A stretch of 64,000 nt of DNA from Lantana camara (taxonomy: Eukaryota > Streptophyta > Magnoliopsida > Lamiales > Verbenaceae), in contig CM074865.1 in the NCBI GenBank assembly GCA_037501455.1, positions 18,112,501 through 18,176,500 of the forward strand, in the 5' to 3' direction. Numbering within the stretch: the stretch's first letter is position 1; the number at the start of each line of letters is the position of its first letter. Below, in pieces: positions 1-11,788 of the stretch. The notes beneath the pieces were generated by a model, which had not been told where the DNA came from, ran no database searches, and saw only the letters and a list, made by a program, of their open reading frames with translations. The translations under genes and the position numbers were made by a program.

Positions 1-2
1 CG

Positions 3-131
3 GATGGGGAGGGGAATGATGGCTTTACTCCAGTGGTTCAGAAGAAAAAGCGAGGGAGACCCCCAAAGAACACTACTATGGCCTCTAAAGGAACGACTAA
101 GTCGTTGGCCATTATACCGGGTTCCCAATGA
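3..131 (+). pseudogene. LINE ORF1 protein, C-terminal tail (partial)
   Basis: The reading frame is open from the window edge and ends in TGA at 129-131. The tail is basic, with a KKKRGRPPK stretch (AT-hook-like) preceded by GFTPVV, a pattern typical of the end of plant LINE ORF1 (gag-like nucleic-acid-binding) proteins. The stop overlaps the ATG of ORF2 as ATGA (128-131), an arrangement seen where ORF2 is translated by reinitiation. The zinc-knuckle and RRM parts would lie upstream, outside the window. It belongs to a decayed element and is probably not functional. Confidence 0.75.
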
Positions 132-269
132 TAGAACAAGCAATGATTTGGAATGTGAGAGGAATGGGCAAGCCAGATCATCGTCGCGCTCTCAAACAAT
201 TTTGCATTAAGAACAATTTTAAATTTCTTGCCGTTTTAGAACCTATGATAAATTTAATTCCTTATAGCA
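128..269 (+). pseudogene. LINE ORF2, 5' fragment: start of endonuclease domain
   Basis: The ATG at 128 overlaps the ORF1 stop. The encoded start contains IWNVRGMG, the first APE-endonuclease motif (metal-binding Asn), then FLAVLEP, which holds the second motif's Glu. The frame is cut at 269 by the LTR array. Joining 269 to 15946 keeps the frame, so this is the N-terminus of the protein continued at 15946-19900. The endonuclease would nick target DNA to prime reverse transcription. Non-functional because split. Confidence 0.88.
265..269. repeat. Target-site duplication (left) of LTR array, TAGCA
   Basis: TAGCA directly precedes the first TG of the array and is repeated at 15941-15945 after its last CA. 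A single 5-bp duplication around three LTRs shows one integration event followed by internal rearrangement. Confidence 0.93.
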
Positions 270-3200
270 TGTAACATCCCGATCGTTCGGATTTCCAGGT
301 ACGCCGTAACGAGAGAGTTTTATACGTTTTAAATTATTTAATTATGTATTTGAATGTTATTTTAATGCTTTTATGATTATTGGAATTTATATGAAATTAA
401 TTGTTTATATTCATGAACTTTGAATTTTAAACGTTTAAGTTTTGTATGCTCGTAATTTGCTCGTTATGTGCCGGAATTCAATTCCGATTTTTGTGAAATT
501 TCGATATGCGTGATATATGTGAGTTATGAGTATGTTTGTATGCTCGTTTTATGTTTTCGGGTTCGTTTGTCGAGGTTTTAAACCTTAAGTATTTGACGAG
601 GGACATAAGGGCCTAACTAGTTTTAGCGCGCCTCTTGTTCCGGAGGCCATAACTTGAGCTAGGGAATTCGGATTCGAATTCCGGAAGATGCGTTGGACTC
701 GTAACGAAGAGATGAAACCAAGGAACCTGATTTGATATTTTTCTAAGCCCATTTGAACCTCCGTTTTTCGCCCGGAACGAACAGCTTGTGTTAAAGCCAC
801 CATCTTTGACTAGTCTTGTACTTGTGGGCCCATTTTAACCATGCTTAAACTTTAACCTTGGTTTATTTGATCTTTAATCACTCCTCTCTCTTCCCTACCT
901 CCCCATTTCGGACCACACACCTAAGAGAGGAGGAAAAGCTGCTGATCGATGGAGAAAAGAAGAAGAAGAAAGAAGCCTCTCCCATGTCTTATGATTTTTG
1001 AAGCCAATCTTCTCCATACTTCTTCATATCTTAAAGGTAAGTATATTTGCGTATTCTCCTCTCTTCTATGCTTCATTTGATCCTTGAAATTCATGAAATG
1101 CATCAGATTTAATAAGGATTTGGGGACTTGCATGAATAGTTAGGGTTAGCTCATATTTTTGAATCCATGGCTTAGCTTAAGTTTGTGGCTGATTTGGTGC
1201 TTCCTTGTTGATTATATGAGCTTCTTTGCTTCCATTCTTGATCTATAATTCATGATAGATGTGTTAGGGTTGATTCTCTCTTGATGACATGATTGAAAGC
1301 TTGAGTTTTTAGCCCTGAAAATGGAATTTCCGAACTGCTGCAGTCTGCTCATTTTCACCCAACTGCTGTCACGTTTTTGAGACCAAATGATGGAATTTTT
1401 GCCTCCAATTTCGTGTGTTAATGCTTGGTTATGTGTTACACATGTTGCTTTATGAATATGATCGGTTTTGCCTTGAAAACCTTGGTTTATATGATGAGTT
1501 TTGAGCTTAAAAACTGCTGCAAAAATCTGCTCGCCCGTATGAACTGCTGTCAGGATTTTTGGTTCGGTTTGATGATCTCTTGTGCTTATTTTCGTGTGAA
1601 ATTGCATGGACATGAAGTATATGAGTTGTTATACATGTTACCTAAGTTTCCTTAAGCTTTTATGCCCCTTTTCAGCTGTATATATATGAGTTAGAATATG
1701 ACTTGTTTTCATGCCTTTCTTGCATCAGTTTTGTGTGGCTGTTTTGGGGTGCTAAAGCTGATCATATGAACTTATTATGCTCCATTTTGGATACTTAACT
1801 GATAGTACATGATGTTTGGATGATTTGCTCTTAAGATCCTTTGATGAAATTATGAGTTCTTGAGCCCCAAACCTAGGTTAGAAATCTGCTCCCCTGTTTT
1901 GGAACTGCTGTGTGAATTTGTGCTTTGTTGCTTGAGTTAATGACATCCAATTCGTGTGAATTTGCATGGAGATGTGGTATACTAATTGCTTTACATGTTA
2001 GCCCTGCTTTTGCAAGCTTTTAGATCCATTTTCAGCTCCTAAACCGAAACATGAAGCCTGTTTGTACACTATGTGCGAACTGAACTGCTGTTGTTGCATT
2101 TTTGTGATTAGTTGGTGGTTCTAATGTGCTCCAATTCGTGTCAATTTGCATATACATGGAGTATATTAGTTGCTTAACATGTTATCATTCTTTCCCCAAA
2201 CTTTTAACTCCAAACTCAGCCCCTAAGTTGGTGATCATGGCATGAATGCATGGTATGCTCTTCTTTGTTCGATTTTCGTTGCTTTTATTTGCTTTCTCTT
2301 GTCCCGTTTGTGGCCTATATGCAATGTTAGCTTAATGAATTATGTGTTAACTTATGTATTATGAATTTATAACTTGATTTATGTGCTCGTTTTGAATTAT
2401 GGCTTCATATGTGAAGTATGCTCCTTTAACGTGCGTTTATGACCTTCTGCCTCGTTTATATGTCTTGCATGATCAATCGTTGCTCTTTATATGATATGAG
2501 CGCTTTGATAACATGTTGTATGATATGATATGTGTGTTATATGGAACTTGTGAATTCGTTTAGTATGATTTATGAGATTTACGATTTAATATGAACTCGT
2601 ATGCATTATTGGTTAATTTGTTAAGCTTCATAAGCATCACTCGCATTCATATGCATTTGCCGAGCGTCAATATGGTTCATTTTGAGTCTAAGTTTTCCTC
2701 TTGCTCTTTGCTTTGCTCTTAGGTTCGTTCCGATGTGAGGAAGTGGTTCATTTGACTTCTTTTGGTCCGTTTTGTCCGGTTTGGTCGACAAGGTGAGGTT
2801 TTAGGATTTTTGCTTTAGTTAAAGCGACCTACAACCCTATATGCTCGTTTTCAAGCCCGCATGCGAATATATATACTATATGTATATTAAATATGTGTCT
2901 TATGTTATGTTATGAATTTTGTTAATTCGATTTGATATGAATCCTTCTGAAATTATACGTATGGGCGTATATAAGCTTAAAATGGTTTTGCAACGAGGCT
3001 ATGCTCCAAACCGTGTATCATCAAGCAAACTATGGATTTCCCTCAGCATATTGTGAATTAGGAAGACACGGAGAGGTATGTGTGTAGCATATGCCGAGTT
3101 GCACGGTAAGGTATGTTTCTTATGGTATGTTTCTTAAGTATGAATCATATGTTTCTAGGTTTCGCGAGTTGGGTATGTTTCTTATGAATCCTTATGAATC

Positions 3201-4420
3201 TTATGAATCCCTGGGCCCTGGAGGCGTGGGTAAGGACGCCCGAGGCGGTGTTGGGCCGCCGGGTTAAGCCTGTGCACGTGCTCCTTTGAAGTACCTACGC
3301 GCGACTCTAAGGGAGATGGAGAAGGCGTGGTGCTTTGAGCCTTCGGCTGAGGCCGGAGAAGGTACGTTGTGGGTTCGCAACCCCACGTATATTGAGTTGC
3401 ACGATGTGGGCCCGTAACCCGCGTGCAGACTTCCGGAGAAAGGTTGGAATACGGGAATATGAATCTATGAATTTATGAATCCTATGAATTTTATGAATTT
3501 ATGCTTCCTTATGAATCTTTTGAGTTTTGTTTAAGGAGTAAGGTTGGAAACCCGTACTCGCCGGGTATTTGAATTCTTTTGTTATGTTGATTATGAAACG
3601 GGATAGGAGGGTTTGTTTTCAATATGAGATTTCCACGCTGAGTTATGAATCATTATGAATATAAGGATCTTTATGAGTTTCTAATTATGAATCTTATGAG
3701 TTTCTAAATATGACTCCCTATGAGTTTTGATATGAATCCATATGCGTCTCTGAATCTATGAATCCTTACGAGTTTTCAAACTTAAGAAGATATGAATATA
3801 TGTGTAAATATGAGCTCTTTTTGGAAAATGGTTTTGGTATGCAAAACCCTACTCCCGGTTCATAATCTTTCTTTTGATATGTGCTCTGCTCCTTATTATG
3901 TATAGTGTGTGTGAGTTCAGCCCCCTCACTCAGTCAGTGGACTGACCCTCGCCCCACCTATGTTTTCAGTCTGCAGGTTCAGTTTCTTGGAGTTCGAGCT
4001 AAGCGGCTTTGTGTCTTGTCTGTTAAGTCCGTGTCTTTTGAGCCTGTATCTATGTGATTAAGTCGAGAATATCTGATCTAAATCCGTTTGTAATTATGTA
4101 TATAACATGTTCTGTACAGTATTATGTTTATGCTTTGATTATATGAATTTTCGGGACAGGTTAGGACAGGGCTTGGACTAGTTGAACCCGTTTCTGTATT
4201 TTGTTGATTAAAGTTTTTGTTAGTTCGTATTTCGCATCGCTTCCGCATTCGGGTTTTTGCATATTTGGCTTGTACAGGGTTTAGAAACCGCCTAGCTTAG
4301 GTTGGATTTTTCGTTTGTCACCCGTTCGCTGTGACTTGGTACGTGTGCGGACTTTCCATTTCGTGCCACGTGTCGGGTCATAGTGCGGGGGTGTGGTGCC
4401 CCACCGCTTGGGGTGCTACA
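270..4420 (+). repeat. LTR 1 (5' outer LTR) of array
   Basis: Starts TGTAACATCCCG and ends GGGTGCTACA. It has no coding capacity. Short ORFs on either strand are repeated in all three LTRs and match nothing recognised. Inside are AACTGCTG-containing degenerate repeats (about 1330-2200), a TATGAATC/TATGAGTTT-rich tract (about 3120-3780) and a near-palindrome around 663-682. The GC-richer block near 3210-3440 is shared in outline with the LTR of the element at 27443. Variants against LTR 3 by eye: 629, 642, 791, a C-run indel at 856-857, 991, 1210, 1362, 1701, 2060, 2905, 3544, 3714. Confidence 0.95.
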
Positions 4421-4427
4421 TCTTAAG

Positions 4428-4440
4428 TGGTATCAGAGCC
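4428..4440 (+). other. Primer-binding site for initiator tRNA-Met
   Basis: TGGTATCAGAGCC is complementary to the 3' end of plant initiator tRNA-Met, the usual primer of plant LTR retrotransposons. It sits 7 nt after the LTR end. Confidence 0.93.
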
Positions 4441-5927
4441 CCAGGTTGCAAAACCGGAGCTCTCGTGTCGTGTCGGGTTTGTCTAGGTCGTTCGGCTTAG
4501 GATTTCGTGTTTGTTGGCATTCACTACATCACTTATGTGTCACTTGATATTATTTGATATTATTTGTATTAATAGTTCACATGAACATGCGCTAAAACCC
4601 CGCATGCATCGATATCTCTTGGTATTGTATTTTATTTCAGGATATTCCCTCGACATCGACAAGTATTACCGGGGAAAAGAACAAGAGAGACGGGTATATT
4701 CGGGCTAGGAGGAGCTTAGAGATTTTAACCTTTGGAAGCGATTTGAAATGAGGAAATTCAAGAATCTCACGAAGCCACCAATATCAAATAAGGAAAGATT
4801 TCAATACCAGATATGGTGGGATGACTCAATTATGGAGGAATCGAAGGCAGGATGAAAGTTAACCGAAGAACAAGAATTTAAGATCATCACAGAAATGCCA
4901 TGACTCCAAGACCCCAGTTCAAGCACAAGATGACGCCACACTCAACACAACTCCTATGGTGAACGGTACATAAGGCATTCATGGCATCCCATTTCATAAA
5001 TATTTTAATATTCGGGGAAACCCATGTGTCTATTGTCTTATTCCTTGCTCTTCGGTGATCCCTGATTACATTTGCTATGCAATTGCTTTCCTTCTTGTTC
5101 TTGCTTGTTGTGTGTTTCCTTCCCTTCGTGACTCTTTCTTGTAATGTGCTTCCTTCCCTTCTCAGTTTTGCTCGTTGTGTGTTTCTTTTCCTCTTTAGCT
5201 CTTGTTTGGAGTGTGCTTCATTTTCTCCTTAGCTTTGCTTGTTGCGTACTTCTTTCCCTCCTTAGTTCCTGCTTGTTGTGTGCTTTATTTATTTTCCTTC
5301 TGTGTTAGTACTTTCTTGTGGTGAGAGCTTATGGTGTGGAGTGTTCGTGAGTGTTTGGTGAGTTGTGAGGGTCGAGCTGCTTTTGGTCGGCTTGTCTGAA
5401 TGTGTATTGTTCTCGTTGAAGTGGGGTGTTGCTTTTAGGAGGTCCGTCAGGGACTCAACGATATTTTCGGGTGTTAGACAGAAGCCTACCCGTTGATATT
5501 CCTCTTAGAAGAACCGAGTATTTCCTCAGAGTAAGAGGTACGGTTTTGAATGGGAAGAGGCGGTTGAAGAGAGTTACCTTCGGTATCGATTTTTGCCTAA
5601 CCGGAGGTACAAAAGGCTACCTTGTTTCCAACCGAGGTATAAAGGAAGGCCTCTGTTGTGTGTTGCTTGTAGAAGAACGATAGCCTACGCCTTAAGGAGT
5701 GCAAGTTCACAAGTTTATCCCACTCAGGGTTGAAGTTGATCAGAGTTTTAGGAAACCGGTTGTTATGGCATAAGAAAGACGTTATGGACTTTGTGTAGTA
5801 ATGTCTATGTGCCATAGGTTGAGAATTCTCCAACCACTCCCGAATTTTATTTGGGATGTAGGGGCAAACGACTAGGACTTTGTGTCCGGTTCGCCATTTA
5901 AGGAGATAGTGTCTTGAGAAGTATAGG

Positions 5928-5953
5928 ATCAGAGTGGCGCAGCGGAAGTGTGG
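5928..5953 (+). other. tRNA-Met(i) 5'-part-like segment in internal domain 1
   Basis: 26 nt match the 5' acceptor strand, D-arm and start of the anticodon stem of plant initiator tRNA-Met with one difference, by recall of that conserved tRNA. It includes ATCAGAG and a full polymerase III A-box, TGGCGCAGCGG (5935-5945). The match stops before the anticodon. A weak B-box-like GTTCAAGATTC follows at 5976-5986, near the spacing expected in a tRNA, but no acceptor 3' strand is visible. It is therefore a captured fragment and not a functional tRNA gene. Confidence 0.7.
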
Positions 5954-6014
5954 AATTGGGCTTGACTTCGGAGCCGTTCAAGATTCTCCTTAGGACCTGA
6001 GGACAGGTCCTTTT

Positions 6015-6026
6015 GAAGGAGGGGAG
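6015..6026 (+). other. Polypurine tract of internal domain 1
   Basis: GAAGGAGGGGAG lies directly upstream of LTR 2 (TG at 6029) and would prime plus-strand synthesis. Confidence 0.85.
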
Positions 6027-6028
6027 TT

Positions 6029-9000
6029 TGTAACATCCCGATCGTTCGGATTTCCAGGTACGCCGTAACGAGAGAGTTTTATACGTTTTAAATTATTTAA
6101 TTATGTATTTGAATGTTATTTTAATGCTTTTATGATTATTGGAATTTATATGAAATTAATTGTTTATATTCATGAACTTTGAATTTTAAACGTTTAAGTT
6201 TTGTATGCTCGTAATTTGCTCGTTATGTGCCGGAATTCAATTCCGATTTTTGTGAAATTTCGATATGCGTGATATATGTGAGTTATGAGTATGTTTGTAT
6301 GCTCGTTTTATGTTTTCGGGTTCGTTTGTCGAGGTTTTAAACCTTAAGTATTTGACGAGGGACATAAGGGCCTAACTAGTTTTAGCGTGCCTCTTGTTCC
6401 AGAGGCCATAACTTGAGCTAGGGAATTCGGATTCGAATTCCGGAAGATGCGTTGGACTCGTAACGAAGAGATGAAACCAAGGAACCTGATTTGATATTTT
6501 TCTAAGCCCATTTGAACCTCCGTTTTTCGCCCGGAACGAACAGCTTGTGCTAAAGCCACCATCTTTGACTAGTCTTGTACTTGTGGGCCCATTTTAACCA
6601 TGCTTAAACTTTAACCCTTGGTTTATTTGATCTTTAATCACTCCTCTCTCTTCCCTACCTCCCCATTTCGGACCACACACCTAAGAGAGGAGGAAAAGCT
6701 GCTGATCGATGGAGAAAAGAAGAAGAAGAAAGAAGCCTATCCCATGTCTTGTGATTTTTGAAGCCAATCTTCTCCATACTTCTTCATATCTTAAAGGTAA
6801 GTATATTTGCGTATTCTCCTCTCTTCTATGCTTCATTTGATCCTTGAAATTCATGAAATGCATCAGATTTAATAAGGATTTGGGGACTTGCATGAATAGT
6901 TAGGGTTAGCTCATATTTTTGAATCCATGGCTTAGCTTAAGTTTGTGGCTGATTTGGTGCTTCCTTGTTGATTATATGAGCTTCTTTGCTTCCATTCTTG
7001 ATCTATAATTCATGATAGATGTGTTAGGGTTGATTCTCTCTTGATGACATGATTGAAAGCTTGAGTTTTTAGCCCTGAAAATGGAATTTCCGAACTGCTG
7101 CAGTCTGCTCATTTTCACCCAACTGCTGTCACGTTTTTGAGACCAAATGATGGAATTTTTGCCTCCAATTTCGTGTGTTAATGCTTGGTTATGTGTTACA
7201 CATGTTGCTTTATGAATATGATCGGTTTTGCCTTGAAAACCTTGGTTTATATGATGAGTTTTGAGCTTAAAAACTGCTGCAAAAATCTGCTCGCCCGTAT
7301 GAACTGCTGTCAGGATTTTTGGTTCGGTTTGATGATCTCTTGTGCTTATTTTCGTGTGAAATTGCATGGACATGAAGTATATGAGTTGTTATACATGTTA
7401 CCTAAGTTTCCTTAAGCTTTTATGCCCCTTTTCAGCTGTATATATATGAGTTAGAATATGACTTGTTTTCATGCCTTTCTTGCATCAGTTTTGTGTGGCT
7501 GTTTTGGGGTGCTAAAGCTGATCATATGAACTTATTATGCTCCATTTTGGATACTTAACTGATAGTACATGATGTTTGGATGATTTGCTCTTAAGATCCT
7601 TTGATGAAATTATGAGTTCTTGAGCCCCAAACCTAGGTTAGAAATCTGCTCCCCTGTTTTGGAACTGCTGTGTGAATTTGTGCTTTGTTGCTTGAGTTAA
7701 TGACATCCAATTCGTGTGAATTTGCATGGAGATGTGGTATACTAATTGCTTTACATGTTAGCCCTGCTTTTGCAAGCTTTTAGATCCATTTTCAGCTCCT
7801 AAACCGAAACATGAAGCCTGTTTGTACACTATGTGCGAACTGAACTGCTGTTGTTGCATTTTTGTGATTAGTTGGTGGTTCTAATGTGCTCCAATTCGTG
7901 TCAATTTGCATATACATGGAGTATATTAGTTGCTTAACATGTTATCATTCTTTCCCCAAACTTTTAACTCCAAACTCAGCCCCTAAGTTGGTGATCATGG
8001 CATGAATGCATGGTATGCTCTTCTTTGTTCGATTTTCGTTGCTTTTATTTGCTTTCTCTTGTCCCGTTTGTGGCCTATATGCAATGTTAGCTTAATGAAT
8101 TATGTGTTAACTTATGTATTATGAATTTATAACTTGATTTATGTGCTCGTTTTGAATTATGGCTTCATATGTGAAGTATGCTCCTTTAACGTGCGTTTAT
8201 GACCTTCTGCCTCGTTTATATGTCTTGCATGATCAATCGTTGCTCTTTATATGATATGAGCGCTTTGATAACATGTTGTATGATATGATATGTGTGTTAT
8301 ATGGAACTTGTGAATTCGTTTAGTATGATTTATGAGATTTACGATTTAATATGAACTCGTATGCATTATTGGTTAATTTGTTAAGCTTCATAAGCATCAC
8401 TCGCATTCATATGCATTTGCCGAGCGTCAATATGGTTCATTTTGAGTCTAAGTTTTCCTCTTGCTCTTTGCTTTGCTCTTAGGTTCGTTCCGATGTGAGG
8501 AAGTGGTTCATTTGACTTCTTTTGGTCCGTTTTGTCCGGTTTGGTCGACAAGGTGAGGTTTTAGGATTTTTGCTTTAGTTAAAGCGACCTACAACCCTAT
8601 ATGCTCGTTTTCAAGCCCGCATGCGAATATATATACTATATGTATATTAAATATGTGTCTTATGTTATGTTATGAATTTTGTTAATTCGATTTGATATGA
8701 ATCCTTCTGAAATTATACGTATGGGCGTATATAAGCTTAAAATGGTTTTGCAACGAGGCTATGCTCCAAACCGTGTATCATCAAGCAAACTATGGATTTC
8801 CCTCAGCATATTGTGAATTAGGAAGACACGGAGAGGTATGTGTGTAGCATATGCCGAGTTGCACGGTAAGGTATGTTTCTTATGGTATGTTTCTTAAGTA
8901 TGAATCATATGTTTCTAGGTTTCGCGAGTTGGGTATGTTTCTTATGAATCCTTATGAATCTTATGAATCCCTGGGCCCTGGAGGCGTGGGTAAGGACGCC

Positions 9001-10180
9001 CGAGGCGGTGTTGGGCCGCCGGGTTAAGCCTGTGCACGTGCTCCTTTGAAGTACCTACGCGCGACTCTAAGGGAGATGGAGAAGGCGTGGTGCTTTGAGC
9101 CTTCGGCTGAGGCCGGAGAAGGTACGTTGTGGGTTCGCAACCCCACGTATATTGAGTTGCACGATGTGGGCCCGTAACCCGCGTGCAGACTTCCGGAGAA
9201 AGGTTGGAATACGGGAATATGAATCTATGAATTTATGAATCCTATGAATTTTATGAATTTATGCTTCCTTATGAATCTTTTGAGTTTTGTTTAAGGAGTA
9301 AGGTTGGAAACCCGTACTCGCCGGGTATTTGAATTCTTTTGTTATGTTGATTATGAAACGGGATAGGAGGGTTTGTTTTCAATATGAGATTTCCACGCTG
9401 AGTTATGAATCATTATGAATATAAGGATCTTTATGAGTTTCTAATTATGAATCTTATGAGTTTCTAAATATGACTCCCTATGAGTTTTGATATGAATCCA
9501 TATGCGTCTCTGAATCTATGAATCCTTACGAGTTTTCAAACTTAAGAAGATATGAATATATGTGTAAATATGAGCTCTTTTTGGAAAATGGTTTTGGTAT
9601 GCAAAACCCTACTCCCGGTTCATAATCTTTCTTTTGATATGTGCTCTGCTCCTTATTATGTATAGTGTGTGTGAGTTCAGCCCCCTCACTCAGTCAGTGG
9701 ACTGACCCTCGCCCCACCTATGTTTTCAGTCTGCAGGTTCAGTTTCTTGGAGTTCGAGCTAAGCGGCTTTGTGTCTTGTCTGTTAAGTCCGTGTCTTTTG
9801 AGCCTGTATCTATGTGATTAAGTCGAGAATATCTGATCTAAATCCGTTTGTAATTATGTATATAACATGTTCTGTACAGTATTATGTTTATGCTTTGATT
9901 ATATGAATTTTCGGGACAGGTTAGGACAGGGCTTGGACTAGTTGAACCCGTTTCTGTATTTTGTTGATTAAAGTTTTTGTTAGTTCGTATTTCGCATCGC
10001 TTCCGCATTCGGGTTTTTGCATATTTGGCTTGTACAGGGTTTAGAAACCGCCTAGCTTAGGTTGGATTTTTCGTTTGTCACCCGTTCGCTGTGACTTGGT
10101 ACGTGTGCGGACTTTCCATTTCGTGCCACGTGTCGGGTCATAGTGCGGGGGTGTGGTGCCCCACCGCTTGGGGTGCTACA
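6029..10180 (+). repeat. LTR 2 (middle, recombinant LTR) of array
   Basis: 4152 bp. At the first five variable sites it matches LTR 3, and at the next seven it matches LTR 1. The switch therefore lies between 6751 and 6970. One private base is visible at 6739 (A where both others have C). This is the hybrid expected when the 3' LTR of one copy recombines with the 5' LTR of another. Confidence 0.95.
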
Positions 10181-10187
10181 TCTTAAG

Positions 10188-10200
10188 TGGTATCAGAGCC
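10188..10200 (+). other. Primer-binding site (second copy), tRNA-Met(i)
   Basis: Same 13 nt as at 4428-4440, again 7 nt beyond an LTR end. Confidence 0.92.
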
Positions 10201-11687
10201 CCAGGTTGCAAAACCGGAGCTCTCGTGTCGTGTCGGGTTTGTCTAGGTCGTTCGGCTTAGGATTTCGTGTTTGTTGGCATTCACTACATCACTTATGTGT
10301 CACTTGATATTATTTGATATTATTTGTATTAATAGTTCACATGAACATGCGCTAAAACCCCGCATGCATCGATATCTCTTGGTATTGTATTTTATTTCAG
10401 GATATTCCCTCGACATCGACAAGTATTACCGGGGAAAAGAACAAGAGAGACGGGTATATTCGGGCTAGGAGGAGCTTAGAGATTTTAACCTTTGGAAGCG
10501 ATTTGAAATGAGGAAATTCAAGAATCTCACGAAGCCACCAATATCAAATAAGGAAAGATTTCAATACCAGATATGGTGGGATGACTCAATTATGGAGGAA
10601 TCGAAGGCAGGATGAAAGTTAACCGAAGAACAAGAATTTAAGATCATCACAGAAATGCCATGACTCCAAGACCCCAGTTCAAGCACAAGATGACGCCACA
10701 CTCAACACAACTCCTATGGTGAACGGTACATAAGGCATTCATGGCATCCCATTTCATAAATATTTTAATATTCGGGGAAACCCATGTGTCTATTGTCTTA
10801 TTCCTTGCTCTTCGGTGATCCCTGATTACATTTGCTATGCAATTGCTTTCCTTCTTGTTCTTGCTTGTTGTGTGTTTCCTTCCCTTCGTGACTCTTTCTT
10901 GTAATGTGCTTCCTTCCCTTCTCAGTTTTGCTCGTTGTGTGTTTCTTTTCCTCTTTAGCTCTTGTTTGGAGTGTGCTTCATTTTCTCCTTAGCTTTGCTT
11001 GTTGCGTACTTCTTTCCCTCCTTAGTTCCTGCTTGTTGTGTGCTTTATTTATTTTCCTTCTGTGTTAGTACTTTCTTGTGGTGAGAGCTTATGGTGTGGA
11101 GTGTTCGTGAGTGTTTGGTGAGTTGTGAGGGTCGAGCTGCTTTTGGTCGGCTTGTCTGAATGTGTATTGTTCTCGTTGAAGTGGGGTGTTGCTTTTAGGA
11201 GGTCCGTCAGGGACTCAACGATATTTTCGGGTGTTAGACAGAAGCCTACCCGTTGATATTCCTCTTAGAAGAACCGAGTATTTCCTCAGAGTAAGAGGTA
11301 CGGTTTTGAATGGGAAGAGGCGGTTGAAGAGAGTTACCTTCGGTATCGATTTTTGCCTAACCGGAGGTACAAAAGGCTACCTTGTTTCCAACCGAGGTAT
11401 AAAGGAAGGCCTCTGTTGTGTGTTGCTTGTAGAAGAACGATAGCCTACGCCTTAAGGAGTGCAAGTTCACAAGTTTATCCCACTCAGGGTTGAAGTTGAT
11501 CAGAGTTTTAGGAAACCGGTTGTTATGGCATAAGAAAGACGTTATGGACTTTGTGTAGTAATGTCTATGTGCCATAGGTTGAGAATTCTCCAACCACTCC
11601 CGAATTTTATTTGGGATGTAGGGGCAAACGACTAGGACTTTGTGTCCGGTTCGCCATTTAAGGAGATAGTGTCTTGAGAAGTATAGG

Positions 11688-11713
11688 ATCAGAGTGGCGC
11701 AGCGGAAGTGTGG
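11688..11713 (+). other. tRNA-Met(i) 5'-part-like segment, second copy
   Basis: Exact copy of 5928-5953, carried in the duplicated internal domain. Confidence 0.7.
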
Positions 11714-11774
11714 AATTGGGCTTGACTTCGGAGCCGTTCAAGATTCTCCTTAGGACCTGAGGACAGGTCCTTTT

Positions 11775-11786
11775 GAAGGAGGGGAG
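11775..11786 (+). other. Polypurine tract of internal domain 2
   Basis: GAAGGAGGGGAG directly upstream of LTR 3, which starts at 11789. Confidence 0.85.
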
Positions 11787-11788
11787 TT

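Larger units (their letters stand above)
4421..6028 (+). other. Internal domain 1 of LTR array (non-coding)
   Basis: 1608 bp between LTR 1 and LTR 2. It begins TCTTAAG, then the primer-binding site, and ends with a polypurine tract. Its longest frames are short (65-85 codons) and show no gag, protease, reverse transcriptase or integrase motif. A T/C-rich stretch with repeated TTGCTTGTTGTGTG-like words lies at about 5090-5300. A tRNA-like segment lies at 5928-5953. It appears identical to internal domain 2 in a line-by-line reading. Confidence 0.9.
10181..11788 (+). other. Internal domain 2 of LTR array (non-coding)
   Basis: Second 1608-bp internal domain. I saw no difference from internal domain 1. 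It carries a primer-binding site at 10188-10200, the tRNA-like segment at 11688-11713 and a polypurine tract at 11775-11786. No coding region is recognised. Confidence 0.9.

Noticed and set aside
1212..1613. 133-codon minus-strand frame repeated at 6972-7373 and 12732-13133
   Set aside because: It lies inside an LTR and is kept only because the three LTRs are near-identical. It has no domain, and overlaps AACTGCTG repeats.
5426..5833. Short frames on both strands of the internal domains (also at 11186-11593)
   Set aside because: Low complexity, no gag or pol motif, identical in both copies only by recent duplication.
5928..5953. A functional tRNA-Met gene
   Set aside because: Only the 5' part matches. 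The anticodon arm and 3' acceptor strand are missing.
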